Below are positions 25,197 through 33,124 of a stretch of DNA of 41,523 bases, in pieces. The translations under genes were made by a program, and so were the position numbers. The stretch's first letter is position 1. Each line of letters starts with the position of its first letter. Source of the stretch: DATFEN01 sp035691285 (lineage in GTDB: Bacteria > Acidobacteriota > Vicinamibacteria > Fen-336); the NCBI GenBank assembly GCA_035691285.1, contig DASSJI010000110.1, forward strand, positions 1 through 41,523, written 5' to 3'. The notes beneath the pieces are model-generated. The model was not told the origin of the DNA. It did not search any database and saw only the letters and a list, made by a program, of their open reading frames with translations.

Positions 25197-25754
25197 TCAG
25201 GCTCGCAGGACCTGCCGCAAGCGCTCCGCCGCAGCCTCGTCTTGCTTCAGCTCCAGCAGCGGCAGTAGCTCCCATTCGATGAGGGCCACGTCCAGTCGCC
25301 CGGTCTGTCGGGCCGCGACGCCGCGTATGTCCGCCCAGTCCTGATCGCGCCCGGCGACGGTCTTCAAGACGAGCAGGTCCTCGGCACAACACGTGACGAG
25401 CGACTCGCCCCCCTGGATGAGGAACTCGGATGAGCGTTGCACGACGCGCTCCTCGAAGGGAATGGCGCCGAGCGAGACATCGAGGGAGATCGTGTTGGAC
25501 GCCTCGATCAACAGCACGCGCCGCTTGAGAGCGAATTCCCGGGCCTCCGGGGTGCGGGGACGGAAGGACTGCAGCAGCGCGTCGACGTAGAGCTCCTCGC
25601 CGCCGAACCCGGTCAGCAGCGTGAGATCGGCGTCGACCGTGAGGCGTGGCTCGCCCCACCGCTGCACCGCGATGCCTCCGATGAAGGAGAAGCGCCAGCC
25701 GCGCTGGCGACAGAAGCCCTGGAGCTCCAGAGCAGCGGCGTAGACAGGATTCAC
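25197..25754 (-). CDS. AbiEii-like nucleotidyltransferase
   Basis: 185-residue member of the DNA polymerase beta-type nucleotidyltransferase superfamily. FIGGIAVQRWGEPRLTVDAD carries the GG pair (26-27) and the D41-x-D43 metal-binding aspartates; AEDLLVLKTVAGRDQDWADI is the conserved C-terminal helix region of the AbiEii/AbiGii-like group. Some relatives are toxins that modify tRNA, others antitoxins that modify a partner. The ATG overlaps the stop of the 73-residue gene upstream (ATGA), so the two are made together. Confidence 0.75.
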   Translation of the reverse strand: MNPVYAAALELQGFCRQRGWRFSFIGGIAVQRWGEPRLTVDADLTLLTGFGGEELYVDALLQSFRPRTPEAREFALKRRVLLIEASNTISLDVSLGAIPFEERVVQRSSEFLIQGGESLVTCCAEDLLVLKTVAGRDQDWADIRGVAARQTGRLDVALIEWELLPLLELKQDEAAAERLRQVLRA

Positions 25755-25972
25755 GGCGGCGCAAGCCGCCGGAACAGATCTTGGAGCTCGACAAGGCCGG
25801 ACCCTGTCCGGCGCCGCTGCGGCACCTCGTCGGGGCGCACCAGGCAGAGCACCGCCTCACTCAGGAAGAGGGCTCGCGCGTCGCTCAGGCTCCTCAGCTC
25901 GCGACGCCGCTGCTCTTCGAGCTCGGGGCCGGCAGCCCTCCAGGCTTCGATCCAGCGCCGTTCGGCGGACAC
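25751..25972 (-). CDS. Small partner protein of the nucleotidyltransferase
   Basis: 73 residues from a GTG: SAERRWIEAWRAAGPELEEQ, a helical charged middle, and the ending GSGLVELQDLFRRL, a tail often seen in small ORFs paired with this kind of nucleotidyltransferase. There is no enzymatic motif. It overlaps the nucleotidyltransferase gene by 4 nt and has its own near-leaderless promoter, so the pair looks like a compact two-gene module of toxin-antitoxin type. Which partner would be toxic is unknown. Confidence 0.6.
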   Translation of the reverse strand: MSAERRWIEAWRAAGPELEEQRRRELRSLSDARALFLSEAVLCLVRPDEVPQRRRTGSGLVELQDLFRRLAPP

Positions 25973-25978
25973 ATGATC

Positions 25979-25984
25979 ATTCTA
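25979..25984 (-). promoter_or_regulatory. -10 element of the nucleotidyltransferase pair, leaderless layout
   Basis: TAGAAT on the minus strand, five of six consensus positions, ends 6 nt before the GTG at 25972. No good -35 was seen. The opposite strand has a TACGAT (about 26009-26014) and GGGAGG for the class V enzyme gene, so the 65 bp between the genes carries two divergent promoters. Confidence 0.45.
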
Positions 25985-26037
25985 CAGGCCGCCCGCCCGC
26001 CGAACTGCTACGATCCCCGACCACGGGAGGAACCCCC

Positions 26038-27327
26038 ATGTCGCTCATGGACACGCCGCTTTCCCGCCGCGACGTGGTGCGCCTGCTGGGCGCCACGGCC
26101 CCTGCCCTCTGGCTCGCGCGTCCGGCAGTCGCCGAGGCAAGACCGGCTTCCTTGCCGTCGGCCCCGGCCGCGCCGGACGAGCGCTTCTGGAGCTCGGTGC
26201 GCGAGCACTTCCCCATGCCCAAGGACCTCGCCGTCATGAACGCGGCGAACCTGTGCCCTTCGTCCCTGCCGGTGCTGGACGCCCTCGACAGGGCCACGCA
26301 CGAGATGGACCGCCAGCCCTCGCCCGCGTTCCGCGAGGAGATGCACGAGGCCAAGGAGGTCACGCGCCGGCTGCTCGCCGGGTTCCTGAGGGTCTCTCCG
26401 GAAGAGATCGTCCTGACGCGGAACACGAGCGAGTCGAACAACCTCGTTTCGAGCGGCCTCGACCTGCGAGCCGGCGACGAGGTCCTGCTCTTCTCGGACA
26501 ACCATCCGAGCAACGACGACGCCTGGAAGGAGAAGGCTCGGCGCTTCGGCTACGCCGTGAAGGCGGTGCCGGCCGTGAGCCCGCACCCCGGCGCGGAGTA
26601 CTACGTCGACGCCTTCACGCGAGCCCTGACGGCGCGGACCAGGGTGCTCGCGTTCACGCACCTCACCAGCACTGTGGGCGACCTGTTCCCCGCCCGCGAG
26701 CTGTGCCGGATCGCGCGCGAGCGCGGCATCCTGACCCTCGTCGACGGCGCCCAGAGCTTCGGCCTCCTGGACGTGAACCTCCGCGAGATGGACCCCGATT
26801 TCTACACCGGCAGCGCCCACAAGTGGCCGTGCGGCCCCAAGGAGGCCGGCGTCCTCTTCATCAATCGACGGTCGCAGGAGCGGATCTGGCCGAGCCTCTA
26901 CAGCGCCTACCCGGGGGCGACCGGGATCTCGAAGACGTTCGAGAGCTTCGGCCAGCGCGACGAGCCGGCCATCCGCGCCTTCGGCGAGGCGCTCCAGCTC
27001 CAGACGCGCGTGGGCCGCGAAGCCATCGAGCGGCGCGGACAGGAGCTCGCCCAGGCGCTGATGGCTGGGCTCAGCGCGCTGGACGGCGTCAAGCTGTGGA
27101 CGCACGCCGACCCGGCGCGCTCGGCGGCCGTCGTCTCCTTCGATCCCGGCGGCCTGGATCCGGACAAGCTGGCGCTCGCCCTTTACGAGAAGGATCGGAT
27201 CGTGTGCGCGAAGCGCCCCGGCGCCGATCGGGGCGGGATCCGGCTGTCACCGCATTTCTACAACTCGCACGCCGAGGTCGAGCGGGCGGTCGGGGCCATC
27301 AAGCGCTACCTGGCGACGGGCGTCTGA
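26038..27327 (+). CDS. Tat-exported class V PLP enzyme (isopenicillin-N-epimerase/cysteine-desulfurase-like)
   Basis: 429 residues. LSRRDVVRLLGATAPALWLA is a twin-arginine signal. The fold-type I class V motifs follow: VLTRNTSESNNLVSSGL (cofactor phosphate loop), LLFSDNHPSNDDAW, AFTHLTSTVGDLFPA, LTLVDGAQSFGLLDVN with the PLP-contacting Asp, and FYTGSAHKWPCGPKEAG with Lys262. Relatives are epimerases, desulfurases and kynureninase-like lyases. It is the third exported PLP enzyme in 6 kb, though a nucleotidyltransferase pair on the other strand separates it from the first two. GGGAGG precedes the ATG. Its last 81 bp overlap the convergent phosphatase gene. Confidence 0.85.
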   Translation: MSLMDTPLSRRDVVRLLGATAPALWLARPAVAEARPASLPSAPAAPDERFWSSVREHFPMPKDLAVMNAANLCPSSLPVLDALDRATHEMDRQPSPAFREEMHEAKEVTRRLLAGFLRVSPEEIVLTRNTSESNNLVSSGLDLRAGDEVLLFSDNHPSNDDAWKEKARRFGYAVKAVPAVSPHPGAEYYVDAFTRALTARTRVLAFTHLTSTVGDLFPARELCRIARERGILTLVDGAQSFGLLDVNLREMDPDFYTGSAHKWPCGPKEAGVLFINRRSQERIWPSLYSAYPGATGISKTFESFGQRDEPAIRAFGEALQLQTRVGREAIERRGQELAQALMAGLSALDGVKLWTHADPARSAAVVSFDPGGLDPDKLALALYEKDRIVCAKRPGADRGGIRLSPHFYNSHAEVERAVGAIKRYLATGV

Positions 27328-28377
27328 CCGGCGCGCGGCCTGCGCGGGGCCGAGCGGCACACGGCCGTCCGGGTAGAGCGCCGTCATGCCCTTGGGATCC
27401 ACCTCCAGCGCGGCCAGATGCCCCCCGAACGAGGGGAGCATCCCCGCGTCGATCATCACGACGCGGCCGTCGAAGCGCGTACGGATCCGGCCCGTGCCGG
27501 TGGGCGTGTGGCCAACCACGATGGCACGCGCCGCGAGCGCCTTCAGGATCTCCTCGACGGCGGGACCGAGGGCCGCTTCGTCCTCCTGCGCGAGCCCACG
27601 GTACCAGAGCGGGCCGTCGGGTCGCGTGGAGAGCCTGTCGGCGGGGCCGGGTGCCGTGACCTCGTTCAGCTCGCGGCGCACTGCCTTGTTGATCGCCTGG
27701 CAGCCGAGCGGCGCCACGGCCGGGCTGATCCCGCCATGCAGGAACACGACGCCGTCAATCCGCACCATGGTGTCGCGGCCGCGCAGCCAGCGGCCGTAAC
27801 GGCCCTGCGGCCCGAAGGCCTCGCGCATCTCGAGAAGCCCCAGCGGCGCCTCCGCGTAGAAGCGCTCCTTCAGGCCGGCCTCGTCGAGCGCCTCGCCTGC
27901 GTCCATGCTGCGCTTGCGGAGCTGGCCGGCCACGGCCCGGTAGTACTCCTCCCGGAGCTTCTCGGACTCCGGCGTGCGGAAGGCCTCGTACTCGCCGGCG
28001 TTCACGTAGCGCCGGTCGCCCTGCATGCGCATCGCCTCGTGGTTGCCGAGCAGGGCGTGGACGCGGCCTCCCGCCTTGGACGCCTCCTTCTCGAGGCGCA
28101 TCAGCAGCTCGAGGGCCTTGCGGGAATCGGGGCCGCGGTCGAGCACGTCGCCGGTCTGGACGAGGTGGGCGCGCCCTCCCGTCCAGCGCTCCTGGTCGTC
28201 AACGAGACCCGACATCCGCAGCACGCCGACGAAGTTCTCGTACGCGCCATGGACGTCGCCGACTGCGACCACCCGTGCCACGCCTCGCACGTCGCAGGCG
28301 TCGTCAGCCGCGCCGAGCTGCGTCGGGAGCGACGCGGCCACGGCCAGCCAGGCGGCCCACCTTGCCCGGGAATGCAT
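27247..28377 (-). CDS. Exported Shewanella-like PPP-family protein phosphatase
   Basis: 376 residues with a signal peptide (WAAWLAVAASLPTQLGAA). The PPP metallophosphatase signature is complete: GDVHG at 40-44, GDVLDRG at 76-82, GNHEAM from 111, then FLHGGIS and VVGHTPTGTG. The spacing and text such as LVQTGDVLDRGPDSRKALEL point to the Shewanella-like phosphatase branch, whose characterised members dephosphorylate proteins, with tyrosine-directed activity reported for several. The ATG shares its A with the stop of the upstream kinase-like gene (TGATG), so the two are translated in step. The C-terminal 25 or so residues run antisense into the class V enzyme gene and may be dispensable. Confidence 0.85.
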   Translation of the reverse strand: MHSRARWAAWLAVAASLPTQLGAADDACDVRGVARVVAVGDVHGAYENFVGVLRMSGLVDDQERWTGGRAHLVQTGDVLDRGPDSRKALELLMRLEKEASKAGGRVHALLGNHEAMRMQGDRRYVNAGEYEAFRTPESEKLREEYYRAVAGQLRKRSMDAGEALDEAGLKERFYAEAPLGLLEMREAFGPQGRYGRWLRGRDTMVRIDGVVFLHGGISPAVAPLGCQAINKAVRRELNEVTAPGPADRLSTRPDGPLWYRGLAQEDEAALGPAVEEILKALAARAIVVGHTPTGTGRIRTRFDGRVVMIDAGMLPSFGGHLAALEVDPKGMTALYPDGRVPLGPAQAARRSDARRQVALDGPDRPLDLGVRVVEMR

Positions 28378-29273
28378 CAGGGGAGCAGCACCTCCGCCTC
28401 GCCCTTCTCGGCGACGAGGCGGGCGGCCAGGGCGAGGATCCGATCCCGCCGCTTGAGCAGCCCCTCGATCTCGACCTTCGTCAGCCACGGGCCGAGCCGC
28501 TCCGCCAGCGTCTCGCGATCCAGGGCCTTGAGGCGGTCCAGGGCGAAACGGGAGAAGCGGACGAGCTCCTTCTCGGCGAGCAGCGTGTCATAGGTCCTGA
28601 ATGCCCGCGAGAAGTCGATCGCGTAGACCTTGAACGAAGGGTCGCTCAGCGTGTTGCTGATGTTCGTGTAGTCGGTGTTGTAGGTGAGCTGATGGATGAG
28701 CCTGACGTTGTAGATCTGCCGGTTCCAGGCCTCGGTGTCGGGCGGCCTCACCTTCTTCTTCCTGCGGTCCCACTCCGTCGTGGCCCCTTCCACCCAGAGC
28801 TGGACCGAGCCCTTCTCGCTGCCGATCTGGCGCTCGACGGTGGGAGGCACCAGCTCGAACCCCAGGATCTTGTCCAGCTCGTAGGCGGCGATCTCGAACT
28901 TGTAGGTGTCGCGGAAGTTGACCTCGAACCCGCCACGGTCGAACTGCGTGACGCCGAACTTGGACTTGTCGATGGTCTTCCAGGCCGCCTTGAGGGTGCG
29001 GGTGCCGTCGCTGAGGGTGAGCTGGTAGGGGTTCGTGATCCCCTTTCCGATGGGCTTCTTCTTGACGACGTCCGCGGTCCTCAGGAACGCCTCCGCCTCC
29101 TCGCCTCGGAGGAGAAGGCCGTACGCCGCCGGCGGGGGCGTCGGTTGCGCGGCCGGCGGCGGCGGATCGGGCGCCTGCTGCGCGCGCAGCGTGACCGCCA
29201 GCGCCAGGATCCCGGGCCACAGGAGCGGGACGGCGCGGCGGAGGGCGCAGGGGCCAGCGTGCGCGCTCATCAT
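28377..29273 (-). CDS. Exported kinase-like protein (PI3K/HipA/FAM20-type fold, inferred)
   Basis: 298 residues. A signal peptide (LLWPGILALAVTLRAQQ) and proline-rich linker lead into a domain of no named family that I can confirm. Its motifs line up with atypical kinases: a glycine-bearing loop KPIGKGITNPYQLTL (about 73-87), a strand with candidate ATP lysine TRTLKAAWK (K95/K99), a helix glutamate FEIAAYELDKILGF (E127), NTDYTNIS (D201, N204) as catalytic loop, and VYAIDFSRAF (D220) in the DFG position. Similar AIDxxRAF exported proteins are common in Acidobacteria. Kinase activity is an inference from these motifs. A GAGAGGAGG ribosome-binding site is present. It is 28 nt downstream of the translocase gene and overlaps the phosphatase gene by 1 nt. 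Confidence 0.6.
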   Translation of the reverse strand: MMSAHAGPCALRRAVPLLWPGILALAVTLRAQQAPDPPPPAAQPTPPPAAYGLLLRGEEAEAFLRTADVVKKKPIGKGITNPYQLTLSDGTRTLKAAWKTIDKSKFGVTQFDRGGFEVNFRDTYKFEIAAYELDKILGFELVPPTVERQIGSEKGSVQLWVEGATTEWDRRKKKVRPPDTEAWNRQIYNVRLIHQLTYNTDYTNISNTLSDPSFKVYAIDFSRAFRTYDTLLAEKELVRFSRFALDRLKALDRETLAERLGPWLTKVEIEGLLKRRDRILALAARLVAEKGEAEVLLP

Positions 29274-29301
29274 GCCTCCTCTCGGGGAAGGAACTGCAAG
29301 C

Positions 29302-32300
29302 TTACACCCCCGGTCGATCGCGAGGCGTCGACTCGGGAGTTGCGAGGGCGCCGCGCTCGGACAGGAGCGCCGCGAAGAGGAGCTGCAGGAGATCGACGCG
29401 TCCCTCGAGCAGGTCGAGCAACTCCTCGCGTCCCAGGCGCAACGCCCGGCCGGGCGCTGTCACGACGGCGCGCCGCGGCGATCTCACGCCCGCGAGGCTC
29501 TCGAGCGCCCCGAGGGTGTCGCCGGGCCGGGCCTCGAAGGACTCCTCGTGCGCTCCATCGTTCAGGCGAACGCGACCCTCCACGAGCACGAAGACGGCGG
29601 ACTCCTCGCCGGCCTCGAAGAGCGTCGTGCCGGCGGCGAGCGGGACCTCGCGGGCGAGCGGCGCGAGCTCGAGGAGCTGCTCCACCGTCGCCCGGGCGAA
29701 GAGCGGGCAGGCGCCGAGCCGCCTCACCCTCTCGAGGGGCGTCAGGGTCAAGGACGCTTCCGCCGTGCCCGCGGGGCCGCGGAGGAGCGCGCCGGCGGCG
29801 CTCGGGGGAGCCTCGTCCAGCAGCGTGCGGAACAAGCCCTGGGCCAGCTGGATGTTGTCCGCCAGCATGGCGAGGAACGGCTCGGCGTCGAGGACCAGGC
29901 ACAGCGAGCTGTCGCGGGCCACGACGGTCGCCGCGACGGGCGAGCCGCGCAATGCCTCCAGCAGCGCGAGCGGCGCAGGGGCCTCGCGGACCGTGTCCTG
30001 CTGCAGGCCGTCGCCCTCCACCACCCGGCCCTCGAACAGCAGCTGGACCGCCGCCGGCACCGCCCCTTTGCGGCACAACACGCGCCCCGGCTCGAGCCGC
30101 ACCTGGTGCCCCGCGGCCGCGATCCGCAACAGCTCGTCCACCGGCGCGTTGGCGAGGAGCGGGATGGCCCGCAGGCGGTCCGCCAGCACGACCGCCGGCA
30201 TCGGACCGGTCCAGATCCTCCGACGGGTCTCGGGAGAGAGCCGCTGCCCCGCGAGGGTCCACGACGCGGCCTCGAAGGCCTGCCAGTCGTGCGCGGGGCG
30301 ATGCTCCAGGACGTAGGTCAGGTCGTCGGTCAGCTCGCGGCATCCGAGGCGCTCCACCATCAGGATCGCGGCAGCGGAGACGATCGGATCGTCGTCGTGG
30401 ACGAGCTGGGCAAGGGTCTCCTCGACGTCCCGAACCCGCGTGCGCAGAAGCGCGTTGGCCTGGCGCACCCGTTCCTCGCGGGGCGCCTCGTCGATCAGCG
30501 GCAGGAGCCAGCGGCGCAGCGGCCCCGACAGGAGAGAGTCCAGGTACTCCGCGGCCGCGGCCCGGGCCCGCGCGTCGCCGCGCTCGATGCCAGCGCGAGC
30601 GGCCAGCACGGCAGTCGGCGGATAGACGAGGCCGAGAAGGCGGTAGATCCTGTCGAGGCCGCGCGCGACCTTCTCGCGCAGCGTCCGAGCGGCCAGGGAG
30701 TCGTCGCCGCTCCCCCTCGCGCGCTCCAGGTTGTGCAGCAGGCTCAAGCAGGTCAAGGAGCGGCGCGCCTCGCGCAGGATGAGCTCCTCGAGGCTGCGCG
30801 CGTCCACCGCGAGATCCGGACGCTCCCGGCGGAGCCGGCCGGCGGCGGCCGCCGCCTTGTGGCCCAGGAAGCTGTCGGCATCGCCCAGGGCCTGCGCGAC
30901 CGCGTCCATCGAGGCCTGGCAGGGAATGAGGGCCAGGGTGCCGGGTATGTGGCGCCGAACCCAGGGGTCCTCCGCCGGGTCTGCCAGGAAGTGGGCGAGC
31001 ACCGCGACGATCGGCTCGCCATAGGCCACCAGAACCTCCCTGGCGTCGGCCTTGAGCGGCCGCCTCCCCAGGAGCGCGACGAGCCCGGCGACGAAGACCG
31101 GCTGGCCCGCCCCGACCTGCTCGACGCTGCGGATCGCCTGCCGGGCCACCTCGACCGAGGCATCGCCCATGAGCTGGACCAGCACGTCGGCCAGGCGGCC
31201 ACCGCGAAGCTGCCCGATTCCGCGCGCCACCTCCAGGCGCGCCGCCGCAGCGGCCTCGCGCAGATCGGCCGCCATGCTCCGCAGGGTCTCCTCCGCGGCG
31301 CCGCGGTCGGCCTCGGAGCCGCCCTCGGCGAGGGCCACTGCGGCGGCCACCGCCACACGGGGGTCGCGGTCCGTGAGGTGGGGTCTCAGGATGTCCGCCG
31401 CCTCCGCGCGGAGGATCACGTGGAGCGCGTGGACGGCCGCGCCCCGGACCTCCACGCTCTCGTCCTTGAGCATGGCCTCGATCACGGGCAGCAGGCGCCG
31501 GGCGGTCGACGGCCGAGCCGATTCGAGAGCGTGCAGCGCCCTGGCGCGCACGCGCGGCGACTCGTGCCGCAGCAGCAGGGGCGTGACGAGGTTGCGCTTG
31601 TCCAGCGCCTCGAGCAGCTCGATGGCGTTCAGGACGCGCTCCTCGTCCGGGTCCGCCAGCTCCTCCACGAGGGTCTCCACGGCGGACAGGTCGGCGAACT
31701 CGACGCGCACGTCGTCGGCGCGCAAGCGGCGCCGCTCCAGGCTCGCCCGGAACACGTCCAGGTACTCCCGCCGCGCGCGCAGCGCCGCGAACATCCACAG
31801 GCCGGTGATCGCGAGGCTCGCATAGCTGACCTGCTGCCACGTGAGCCCGAGGCCCCATGGCTTGATGAGGACCAGGACCATGAGCGCGCCGAGGCCCTTC
31901 GCCACGCGGTCCACGGTCACGTCCACGAACGGCTTGGCCCTCTCCTTGAGCCCCGCGGGCAGGGGCAGGAACAGGATCTCGCGGGTCGTCTTGTCGACGG
32001 TGTAGCGCATCGCCGAGTCCAGGATCCGCGCCAGGGCCGGCGCCCACAGGGCCGCGTTCAGGAGCATGATCAGGCCCGTGACGCCGAGGCTCGCCGGCAG
32101 CACCAGCAGCGCGAAGCCGATCCCCAGGCGGCGGTGGATGCGGCTCGTGAGGAGCACCTGGACCGCGAACCCCACGGCCGAGAGGTAGAACGTGACCTGG
32201 GCCAGGAACCCGGTGATGTCGTCCGTCGCTTCACGGCCCTTGAACGCCTCCGCCGCCATGTTGAGCTGCTGCTCGATGATCGCCGCGCCGATGGCCGCGA

Positions 32301-33009
32301 ACCCGATCACGAGGGCGATGAGCTGGAGGTGTCGCGACTCCCGAAGCAGGCGCAGCGCCTCCTTGCCGCCCACGCCCTCGGTCTCCGCGGCCGAGCCGGC
32401 CGCCGCCTCGCGCCGCAGGATGGTCGACACCACGGCCGCGCAGACCAAGAGGATCCCCGCGCTCAGCAGGAGCAGGTTCTCGGTCCCCACCTCCTTGACG
32501 GCGAGCGTGGTGAGGCCCGCCCCCACGACTCCCCCGAGGCTGGCGCCGCCGCCGATGAAGCCGAACAGTCGCTTCGCCTGGCGCGCGTCGAACACGTCGT
32601 TGGCGAGGGTCCAGAACTGGCTGATCAGCAGGATGCCGAGGATCAGGCCCAGGAAGTAGAACGCGACCGACTCCCACACCGTCCCGACCTCGAGCGCCCG
32701 GAACGCGACGAGCACGCCCGCGAGGCCTGCCTGCGTGATGGGCAGCGCCCAGCGGCGCGGCAGCCGGCTGAACACCCACCCGTAGAAGTGCATGGCGACG
32801 CCGATCAGGGCGCCGGCTGCGAGCTGGACGTAGGGGAGGTTGTCGGCTCCCAGGTCCGCGATGAACTTCGAGCGCGTGGCGGGCTTGACGACGTTGTACG
32901 CCGTCATCGCCAGGAAGGAGTAGGCGAACATCCAGAGCGCGGTAGCGCTCTCCCCGTCGCGCACCTGCACGAGCGGGGCCAGCAGGCGGCGCGCGATCCC
33001 GCCGTTCAT
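29302..33009 (-). CDS. ATP/ADP-translocase-like membrane protein fused to HEAT repeats and two cNMP-binding-type domains
   Basis: 1235 residues. Residues 1-425 form a transporter of about 12 helices (WMFAYSFLAMTAYNVVKPAT, LPYVQLAAGALIGVAMHFYG, ILGILLISQFWTLANDVFD), resembling the Npt/Tlc nucleotide-translocase branch of MFS-like carriers. From about 440 to 900 come HEAT repeats (LLLRHESPRVRARALHALES, VEVRGAAVHALHVIL). Cyclic-nucleotide-binding-type domains follow at about 940-1050 (IPLLANAPVDELLRIAAAG) and 1095-1215 (CPLFARATVEQLLELAPLA). The second keeps an SPRRAVV segment where the phosphate cassette belongs; the first lacks that arginine. Whether it carries ATP is inferred. It is the first gene of the operon with the exported kinase-like protein and phosphatase. 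CAGGAGAG precedes the ATG. Confidence 0.82.
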   Translation of the reverse strand: MNGGIARRLLAPLVQVRDGESATALWMFAYSFLAMTAYNVVKPATRSKFIADLGADNLPYVQLAAGALIGVAMHFYGWVFSRLPRRWALPITQAGLAGVLVAFRALEVGTVWESVAFYFLGLILGILLISQFWTLANDVFDARQAKRLFGFIGGGASLGGVVGAGLTTLAVKEVGTENLLLLSAGILLVCAAVVSTILRREAAAGSAAETEGVGGKEALRLLRESRHLQLIALVIGFAAIGAAIIEQQLNMAAEAFKGREATDDITGFLAQVTFYLSAVGFAVQVLLTSRIHRRLGIGFALLVLPASLGVTGLIMLLNAALWAPALARILDSAMRYTVDKTTREILFLPLPAGLKERAKPFVDVTVDRVAKGLGALMVLVLIKPWGLGLTWQQVSYASLAITGLWMFAALRARREYLDVFRASLERRRLRADDVRVEFADLSAVETLVEELADPDEERVLNAIELLEALDKRNLVTPLLLRHESPRVRARALHALESARPSTARRLLPVIEAMLKDESVEVRGAAVHALHVILRAEAADILRPHLTDRDPRVAVAAAVALAEGGSEADRGAAEETLRSMAADLREAAAAARLEVARGIGQLRGGRLADVLVQLMGDASVEVARQAIRSVEQVGAGQPVFVAGLVALLGRRPLKADAREVLVAYGEPIVAVLAHFLADPAEDPWVRRHIPGTLALIPCQASMDAVAQALGDADSFLGHKAAAAAGRLRRERPDLAVDARSLEELILREARRSLTCLSLLHNLERARGSGDDSLAARTLREKVARGLDRIYRLLGLVYPPTAVLAARAGIERGDARARAAAAEYLDSLLSGPLRRWLLPLIDEAPREERVRQANALLRTRVRDVEETLAQLVHDDDPIVSAAAILMVERLGCRELTDDLTYVLEHRPAHDWQAFEAASWTLAGQRLSPETRRRIWTGPMPAVVLADRLRAIPLLANAPVDELLRIAAAGHQVRLEPGRVLCRKGAVPAAVQLLFEGRVVEGDGLQQDTVREAPAPLALLEALRGSPVAATVVARDSSLCLVLDAEPFLAMLADNIQLAQGLFRTLLDEAPPSAAGALLRGPAGTAEASLTLTPLERVRRLGACPLFARATVEQLLELAPLAREVPLAAGTTLFEAGEESAVFVLVEGRVRLNDGAHEESFEARPGDTLGALESLAGVRSPRRAVVTAPGRALRLGREELLDLLEGRVDLLQLLFAALLSERGALATPESTPRDRPGV

Positions 33010-33047
33010 CGGGCTCTCCTGGGCTGCGAAGGGATTGGCGTTGGGGG

Positions 33048-33065
33048 ATCCTACGTGACGTCACG
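33048..33065 (-). promoter_or_regulatory. Translocase-operon promoter with 12-bp palindrome
   Basis: On the minus strand the perfect palindrome CGTGACGTCACG (33054-33065) directly precedes a TAGGAT -10 candidate (33053-33048), about 40 nt before the ATG. A site in the -10/-35 spacer would suit a repressor or a MerR-like distorting activator. The half sites recall, but do not match, Crp-type TGTGA-N6-TCACA. Confidence 0.4.
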
Positions 33066-33081
33066 CCGGCGGGCAAAGCGG

Positions 33082-33110
33082 CGGCCGCGGCGCCATCGGG
33101 ACCGCGGCCG
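33082..33110 (-). terminator. Terminator-like hairpin after the YtcJ-type gene
   Basis: Perfect 9-bp inverted repeat CGGCCGCGG / CCGCGGCCG with an 11-nt loop, about 15 nt beyond the stop at 33125 on the minus strand. Only a short CTTTG follows, so termination may be factor-dependent. Confidence 0.45.
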
Positions 33111-33124
33111 GCCCGGCGCGCGAA

